Both the position numbers and the translations under genes were made by a program. This document shows positions 6,008 through 10,049 of a stretch of DNA of 10,049 nt, piece after piece. The DNA is from Gammaproteobacteria bacterium (GTDB lineage: Bacteria; Pseudomonadota; Gammaproteobacteria; UBA6429; Thiohalophilaceae). Location: assembly GCA_029882235.1 (NCBI GenBank), contig JAOULB010000050.1:1-10049 (forward strand), given 5' to 3'. Within the stretch, counting starts at the first letter, position 1. Every line of letters starts with the position of its first letter. The notes under the pieces were generated by a model that made no database searches, had not been told where the DNA came from, and worked only from the letters and a program-made list of their open reading frames with translations.

Positions 6008-7822
6008 TTAGATCAGCGACCAGACATTGTCGATGTCGTCATCTTTTTTCGCTTCAGGCTTGTTAATGTTGTGCACGTTACTGGTTTCTGCCATTTTAAA
6101 TTCAAACTGGGCAAAAAAGCCTGTATTTTGTAGTTGCTTTGTTAAAACAATGGGGAATTCCTTACCGACGATCCGCATCGACAGCTGGTTGCCAACCCGG
6201 AAAGGGACGGGACCCGTAATTAATGTTTTCGGTTGATTTATGGCGGGCAGTTCCGGCAGCATCAAGGTGCGACGAAACTCATCCTGTTCATCACTGAAGG
6301 CCGATCGGATGCCAATTGCGGCAGCATCAGGTGTCAGCATTTCAACGCCCAGAAACAGGCCTTTTTGCTTATCCTGACGCATCCAGCGAATTGTTGCGAT
6401 ACCCCATTTCCAGGTATGACCGTCACCAGTACGTTGAATACCCACCAGCTCACCGACCTGGATATTGCTGGACGGGATATCCTCGGCTTTCAGGCAGTAA
6501 CCCCCGGCACTTTCATTCAGAATGGCCCAGGTTTCGATATGGTTGTAACTTTGTTCAGCAAATTCCGCACTGGTATCACTATCAAAGCTCACTTCGCGCT
6601 CAGGCTCTTTAACAGGCCGAGTACCCGGGTAGGCCAGATCCCAGACGTCAGGCTTTTCGTCATTAATGTCGTTGACGTTAGTCGCATTGTATTTGGCCGT
6701 ATTGATAAACCGATCACGCGTTCTGCTCTGATATTTTTGTGGATCGCTGGCATTTCCATCACTAATCACTTTATGTGAAGAGCTTAAACCGAACGTGATT
6801 TGTACGGGCTCACGATTTTCACTTCGCGGGAACACGCGTTTCGGGACAATGCCCCAGGCGATCAGCAGTCGACGTAATAAATCATGTGATAACTCATCAC
6901 GTTGCATTTCAATGCCAGGCAAGGTTGTGGTCGCCATATCGGTGCCATTTTGAATTTCATCTTTAATAATCACGGCCAGTGGCTCGGTTGCCAGCACGCG
7001 ACAATATTCATCACCGCATTTCTCAGTGGTCAGGGCGAGTGAACGGGGTGGCTGATCACTGGCGATATTAACGCCGAAGAAACCTGAGTGGGACGGTGAT
7101 AAATTTTTCTCGATTTCAATATAACGCGTCCAACGTTCCAGCGTGTTATAAACCTTGCCGACTTCACCCTGTCTTAGGCGATAGGGCGAGGCGAGATGAA
7201 GCAGTAGTAGTCGCAGATATTGATCGCGAATACTGCTTTTACGGGTATAGCGGCGGTAGGTATCTTCAATTTCGACAAAGGTAAGCTTTTTCTTTTCAGC
7301 AAATCTGTAGAGTTGATGTATGTCCGCCCAGATCGATTCCGGATAAGGCTCATAGGAACGATATGAGGTCATTAGTACATGCCCAAGCATGGTCAGGGCA
7401 CGATGAATATGTTTGCTTAGTAGTTTACTGTCGGGGAATAACAGGGCGCTATTGAGTTGGTCTTCAATCGCTATTTTATAACCCGTGGCCATGGTCATGA
7501 ATATTTCACGACAGGCGGAAGCGATTTTGCTGTTTTTCTCGGCAAGTGGGAAGTTGACGGCAACATAATATTTTTTCATTGCGCCCGTGATGTAATAAAC
7601 GGGTTCACGCATGAGCTCCAGAAAATGGGCTCGATCAGTGTGATTAAATGAAAGATGATTGGTTTCTTTTATGGCCTTGTAGACCTGACGCGCCGTTTCG
7701 CCAAGATTTGCACGCGGTAAATTGCCTATCCATGCCTCCAGTTTCCTGGGGCGGATATCAAAGGCTGATTTATCCGGTTTCTCGCGGGCCGGTAGATCTA
7801 ATGCAAGTTGAGTCTGTGCCAC
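6008..7822 (-). CDS. fimW: FimW-like c-di-GMP effector with split PilZ-like motifs
   Basis: A soluble protein of 604 residues with no membrane segment. The N-terminal half (about 25-245) looks mainly helical and matches no enzyme I can name. The C-terminal half carries the two PilZ signatures used for c-di-GMP binding: RxxxR as RVFPR (R329, R333) and N/DxSxxG as NESAGG (N436, S438, G441). About 100 residues rich in Asp, Asn, Ser and charged residues lie between them, far more than in a simple PilZ domain. Beta-rich sequence follows (about 455-580) and then an acidic tail ending DDDIDNVWSLI. In Pseudomonas aeruginosa a c-di-GMP effector, FimW, which promotes polar pilus assembly after surface contact, is to my recollection encoded beside fimX. 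The same adjacency here supports the name, but it rests on motifs and neighbourhood and not on alignment. The GTG start at 7822 is preceded by AAAGGA at seven bases. Confidence 0.72.
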   Translation of the reverse strand: MAQTQLALDLPAREKPDKSAFDIRPRKLEAWIGNLPRANLGETARQVYKAIKETNHLSFNHTDRAHFLELMREPVYYITGAMKKYYVAVNFPLAEKNSKIASACREIFMTMATGYKIAIEDQLNSALLFPDSKLLSKHIHRALTMLGHVLMTSYRSYEPYPESIWADIHQLYRFAEKKKLTFVEIEDTYRRYTRKSSIRDQYLRLLLLHLASPYRLRQGEVGKVYNTLERWTRYIEIEKNLSPSHSGFFGVNIASDQPPRSLALTTEKCGDEYCRVLATEPLAVIIKDEIQNGTDMATTTLPGIEMQRDELSHDLLRRLLIAWGIVPKRVFPRSENREPVQITFGLSSSHKVISDGNASDPQKYQSRTRDRFINTAKYNATNVNDINDEKPDVWDLAYPGTRPVKEPEREVSFDSDTSAEFAEQSYNHIETWAILNESAGGYCLKAEDIPSSNIQVGELVGIQRTGDGHTWKWGIATIRWMRQDKQKGLFLGVEMLTPDAAAIGIRSAFSDEQDEFRRTLMLPELPAINQPKTLITGPVPFRVGNQLSMRIVGKEFPIVLTKQLQNTGFFAQFEFKMAETSNVHNINKPEAKKDDDIDNVWSLI

Positions 7823-7845
7823 AAACTATTCCTTTCGTATCCCTA

Positions 7846-7905
7846 AATATAACAGGTCGTTTCCGTACTTCCAGAATTATGACCTATTTACTTGACAAAC
7901 AACAA
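7846..7905 (-). promoter_or_regulatory. Candidate promoters for the fimW-like gene
   Basis: The 126-base gap after epmB holds two candidates on the minus strand. One is TTGTTG (7900-7905), 18 bases, CATAAT (7876-7881, five of six). The other is an extended -10, TGT-TATATT (7846-7854), close enough to give a leader of about 17 bases with the ribosome binding site. Either would let the pilus genes be transcribed apart from epmB. Confidence 0.3.
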
Positions 7906-7948
7906 GCAAACTCTATGCCGAATGAGAACAGGTCTTATTACGTATATT

Positions 7949-8968
7949 TTATAATGAATTGGTGGTGAGAGGAAGCTTTGCTGGCGCGCCCTCTTTTTCC
8001 TCTACCAGAGTAGGAACGAGATAACCGGGTAAAAGGTTCCTTAATTGTTGAATTAAGTCAGTCGCTTTATCTCGTTCAACTTCAAAATGCTCTGCACCCT
8101 GGACTCGATCCAGTAAATGCAGGTAGTAAGGTATTGTTTTGGCAGCAAAAAGTCGTTCACTGAGTTCAGTTAGACTCACAATATTGTCATTAACGCCACT
8201 TAATAGAACCGACTGATTCAACAGAGAGACACCGATCTGATCAAGCTGAACTAAGCACTTGCTTACCTGCGAATCAATCTCATTCGGATGGTTACAATGA
8301 ACGACGAGAACGATTTGTCTGGCTTGTTCAGAAAATAGCGCTAACAGGCCCTGATCAATGCGTGAGGGTAATACAATCGGCAAACGCGTGTGCAGGCGGA
8401 TTCGTTTCAGGTGGGAGATCGAGTTAAGTCGTTTGAAAAGCTCGGCCAGGCGTGAGTTCGACAGAGTTAGCGGATCACCACCACTTAATATAACCTCAGT
8501 AATAGTAATGTCTGACTGGATGTATTCAATGATTTGATCAAGCTGGGTGCTATTGGCGCAGCCCTCAGCATAGGGATAATGTCGACGAAAACAGTAACGA
8601 CAGTGAATGGCACAGGCCCCCGTCGTAACCAGAAGTACACGGCCATGGTATTTATGCAGTAAACCGGGAACAGGAGAGGCGCTGAGGTCGCCGACTGGAT
8701 CCAGGCGATAGCCATCTGACGTGTCCAGTTCGACAGCCAGCGGCAGAATCTGACGCAGCAGGGGATCATCCGGATTGGCTTTCTCTATCCGGGATAAATA
8801 GCTCGCCGTGACGCGCAATGGAAATTGTTCACCGGCTTGCTGAGCACCAGCCAGTAGACTCATGGGCAGATCCAGTTCCTGTAATAATTCTCTGGGATCG
8901 CGGATTGCGCTGGCGAGCTCTTTTTGCCAGTTTTCGGTCTGCCATGTTGTCGCGGTTCGCGGTATCAT
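7949..8968 (-). CDS. epmB: L-lysine 2,3-aminomutase EpmB (EF-P beta-lysylation)
   Basis: A cytosolic radical SAM and PLP enzyme that converts (S)-alpha-lysine to (R)-beta-lysine, the substrate that EpmA attaches to elongation factor P. The 339 residues are close to E. coli EpmB (YjeK, about 342). Visible marks are NPDDPLLRQ (65-73), PGLLHKYHGR (101-110), the iron-sulfur motif C119-x3-C123-x2-C126 followed by FRRHYPYAE, the SAM-binding SGGDPL (152-157), HTRLPIVLPSRI, LLNQSVLL and PYYLHLLDRVQGAEHF. K331 in PAKLPL fits the PLP lysine. The C-terminus is short and lacks the extension of catabolic lysine aminomutases, as expected for EpmB. It is divergent from efp with only 49 bases between starts. 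The ATG at 8968 has only a poor Shine-Dalgarno (AAAG about 10 bases upstream). Confidence 0.96.
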   Translation of the reverse strand: MIPRTATTWQTENWQKELASAIRDPRELLQELDLPMSLLAGAQQAGEQFPLRVTASYLSRIEKANPDDPLLRQILPLAVELDTSDGYRLDPVGDLSASPVPGLLHKYHGRVLLVTTGACAIHCRYCFRRHYPYAEGCANSTQLDQIIEYIQSDITITEVILSGGDPLTLSNSRLAELFKRLNSISHLKRIRLHTRLPIVLPSRIDQGLLALFSEQARQIVLVVHCNHPNEIDSQVSKCLVQLDQIGVSLLNQSVLLSGVNDNIVSLTELSERLFAAKTIPYYLHLLDRVQGAEHFEVERDKATDLIQQLRNLLPGYLVPTLVEEKEGAPAKLPLTTNSL

Positions 8969-9017
8969 CTCGGTTTAACTTTTTATCATTTTAATCAGGA
9001 TATGGAACAAGCATACC
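8969..9017. promoter_or_regulatory. Compact 49-bp divergent promoter region of epmB and efp
   Basis: Both genes must start transcription within these 49 bases or inside each other's first codons. The stretch is AT-rich (TTTAACTTTTTATCATTTTAA). Possible -10 elements are TATCAT (8984-8989) on the plus strand and TGATAA or GATAAA on the minus strand with TTGTTC as -35. None has a convincing partner, so no exact promoter is called. Confidence 0.4.
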
Positions 9018-9587
9018 ATGGCAAGCTATAGCACAAGCGAATTTAAAAGCGGACTCAAATTACTGATAGATGGCGATCCCTGTTCCATCATCGAAAATGA
9101 ATTTGTTAAGCCGGGTAAAGGCCAGGCCTTTAACCGGGTAAAAATCAGAAACCTGAAAACAGGTCGAGTACTGGAAAAAACCTATAAGTCGGGTGAGTCA
9201 GTCGAGGCGGCTGATGTCATGGATACGGAAATGCAGTTTCTCTATAGTGATGGCGACGCCTGGTATTTCATGGATCCAGAAAGCTATGAACAACTGGGTG
9301 CAGATGAAAACGCGCTGGGTGAGAACCTTAAATGGCTCAAAGAGCAAGATATGTGGACGGTAACCTTATGGAATGGCGTTCCTATTGCCACAACACCTCC
9401 CAATCATGTTGTCTTAACCGTGACAGAAACGGATCCCGGTGTACGTGGTGATACCTCTGGTGGCGGTGGTAAGCCCGCAACCTGTGATACTGGCGCTGTG
9501 GTACGTGTGCCTCTATTTATTGATGAAGGTGAAACCATCAAGGTCGATACCCGCACGGGCGAGTATGTTGGACGTGTAAAAGATTAA
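9018..9587 (+). CDS. efp: Elongation factor P
   Basis: A translation factor that binds between the P and E sites of the ribosome and stimulates peptide bond formation at polyproline stretches. The 189 residues match the E. coli protein (188) along the full length. Domain I (about 1-65) has the loop VKPGKGQAF with the modification lysine K34, the EpmA type and not the rhamnosylated arginine type. The OB domains II and III follow (about 66-189) with LWNGVPIATTPPNHV, TDPGVRGDT, GGKPATCDTGAVVRVPLF and the C-terminal DTRTGEYVGRVKD. The ATG at 9018 agrees with the family start. The ribosome binding site is weak for such an abundant protein (GGA at 9004-9006, 11 bases away). It is followed by epmA after 12 bases and by a strong terminator inside that gene. 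Confidence 0.98.
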   Translation: MASYSTSEFKSGLKLLIDGDPCSIIENEFVKPGKGQAFNRVKIRNLKTGRVLEKTYKSGESVEAADVMDTEMQFLYSDGDAWYFMDPESYEQLGADENALGENLKWLKEQDMWTVTLWNGVPIATTPPNHVVLTVTETDPGVRGDTSGGGGKPATCDTGAVVRVPLFIDEGETIKVDTRTGEYVGRVKD

Positions 9588-9599
9588 AACAGTCAGTTA

Positions 9600-10049
9600 A
9601 TGACCGCCAGTCTGGCCACATTACAAATCAGGGCCCGTATTCGAAAACGAATGCGGGCTTTTTTTGATGCGCATGGCATCATGGAAGTTGAGACCCCAGT
9701 CCTTGCACATACCAGTGTGACTGATCCCAATATCGAGAGCCTGATCACACGTTGGTCTGATCATGCAGCACCTGTTTATCTTCAAACCTCACCCGAGTAC
9801 GCAATGAAGCGACTACTTGCGGCGGGTAGTGGGCCGATTTATCAGTTCAGCAAAGTATTTCGTTATGGAGAACGTGGCCGCCTACACCACCCTGAGTTCA
9901 CCATGCTGGAATGGTATCGACCGGGTTTCGATCATCAACAACTCCTGCTGGAAGTCGATGAGCTGGTGAGAAAATGTCTCAGCCATTACATCAGAATGGA
10001 TCAAACCATATTCTGGAGCTATCAACAGGCCTGGCTGGAAACCATTGGC
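9600..10049 (+). CDS. epmA: EF-P lysine ligase EpmA, N-terminal 150 residues (C-terminus beyond window)
   Basis: A class II lysyl-tRNA synthetase paralogue without the anticodon-binding domain. It activates (R)-beta-lysine with ATP and transfers it to K34 of EF-P. The visible part holds motif 1 (helix at about 9-27, then MEVETPVL with P33), the VTDPNIES segment, LQTSPEYAMKRLL (61-73), and motif 2 with VFRYGERGRLHHPEFTMLEWYRP (86-108: R88, E91, E99), all strongly EpmA-like. No N-terminal OB domain is present, which separates it from true LysRS. Motif 3 is outside the window. The ATG at 9600 lies 12 bases after the efp stop, without a clear Shine-Dalgarno, so translation is probably coupled to efp. 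Codons 12-22 contain a near-perfect intrinsic terminator. Starting at ATG 9651 (residue 18) would cut the motif 1 helix and place the start inside the hairpin, so 9600 is preferred. Confidence 0.95.
   Translation, partial: MTASLATLQIRARIRKRMRAFFDAHGIMEVETPVLAHTSVTDPNIESLITRWSDHAAPVYLQTSPEYAMKRLLAAGSGPIYQFSKVFRYGERGRLHHPEFTMLEWYRPGFDHQQLLLEVDELVRKCLSHYIRMDQTIFWSYQQAWLETIG
9633..9665 (+). terminator. Strong intrinsic terminator of efp inside the epmA coding sequence
   Basis: GCCCGTATTCG (9633-9643) pairs with CGAATGCGGGC (9648-9658) in 11 pairs with one G-T wobble, around an AAAA loop. It is followed directly by seven T (9659-9665). This is a textbook Rho-independent terminator for plus-strand transcription. 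It lies 46 bases after the efp stop codon and within codons 12-22 of epmA. Ribosomes translating the start of epmA would cover the hairpin, so termination could depend on epmA translation. The minus-strand side lacks a T-run, so it works one way only. Confidence 0.85.

Noticed and set aside
6233..6778. 181-codon plus-strand reading frame opposite the fimW-like gene
   Set aside because: It lies wholly antisense to a well-supported gene and shows no family motif. The same holds for the other long antisense frames over the fimX-like, epmB and DUF1015 genes.
7892..7920. TTGACA on the plus strand at 7892-7897 as a promoter
   Set aside because: No -10 hexamer lies 16-19 bases downstream, and no plus-strand gene follows; it faces into epmB.
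9002..9031. ATG at 9002 as a short upstream reading frame before efp
   Set aside because: It is out of frame with efp, nine codons long, and its AGGA lies almost directly against the ATG, so it is not a usable ribosome binding site.
9651..9653. ATG inside the terminator as the true epmA start
   Set aside because: It would remove residues that match the EpmA N-terminal helix before motif 1 and would place the ribosome binding site inside the hairpin stem. The upstream ATG at 9600 fits the family and lies 12 bases after efp.

Overview
The window looks like chromosomal DNA of a gammaproteobacterium that makes type IV pili. The evidence is an EF-P/EpmA/EpmB lysylation set of the E. coli/Pseudomonas kind, a FimX-type protein, an HtpX protease and moderate base composition. 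I see no mobile element, tRNA, rRNA, CRISPR array or sign of recent transfer, and I cannot name the genus.

Layout: (1) 1-1188, minus strand: a membrane-anchored class III adenylate cyclase with a HAMP domain, cut by the left edge. (2) 1189-1531: a divergent intergenic region. (3) 1532-2461, plus: an HtpX-like zinc protease. (4) 2537-3778, plus: a DUF1015 protein with its own good ribosome binding site and a candidate promoter. (5) 3788-5872, minus, convergent with DUF1015: a FimX-like REC-PAS-GGDEF-EAL protein whose receiver, cyclase and phosphodiesterase sites are all degenerate. (6) 6008-7822, minus: a large protein with PilZ-like motifs, probably the FimW-like partner of FimX. (7) 7949-8968, minus: EpmB. 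(8) 9018-9587, plus: elongation factor P, divergent from epmB. (9) 9600 to the right edge, plus: the first 150 codons of EpmA.

Two functional blocks stand out. EpmB isomerises lysine to beta-lysine, EpmA attaches it to EF-P, and the modified EF-P (Lys34) relieves ribosome stalling at polyproline stretches; all three genes are together here. Next to them, fimW-like and fimX-like genes form a c-di-GMP-reading pair expected to control polar type IV pilus assembly. The cyclase at the left edge adds a cAMP input, although nothing in the sequence ties it to the pilus genes.

The most striking non-coding signal is a near-perfect intrinsic terminator (11-bp stem, AAAA loop, seven T) lying inside the epmA coding sequence, just downstream of efp. 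It would let the cell make much more EF-P than its modifying enzyme from one promoter. I do not see an undescribed multi-gene system; most genes belong to known families.
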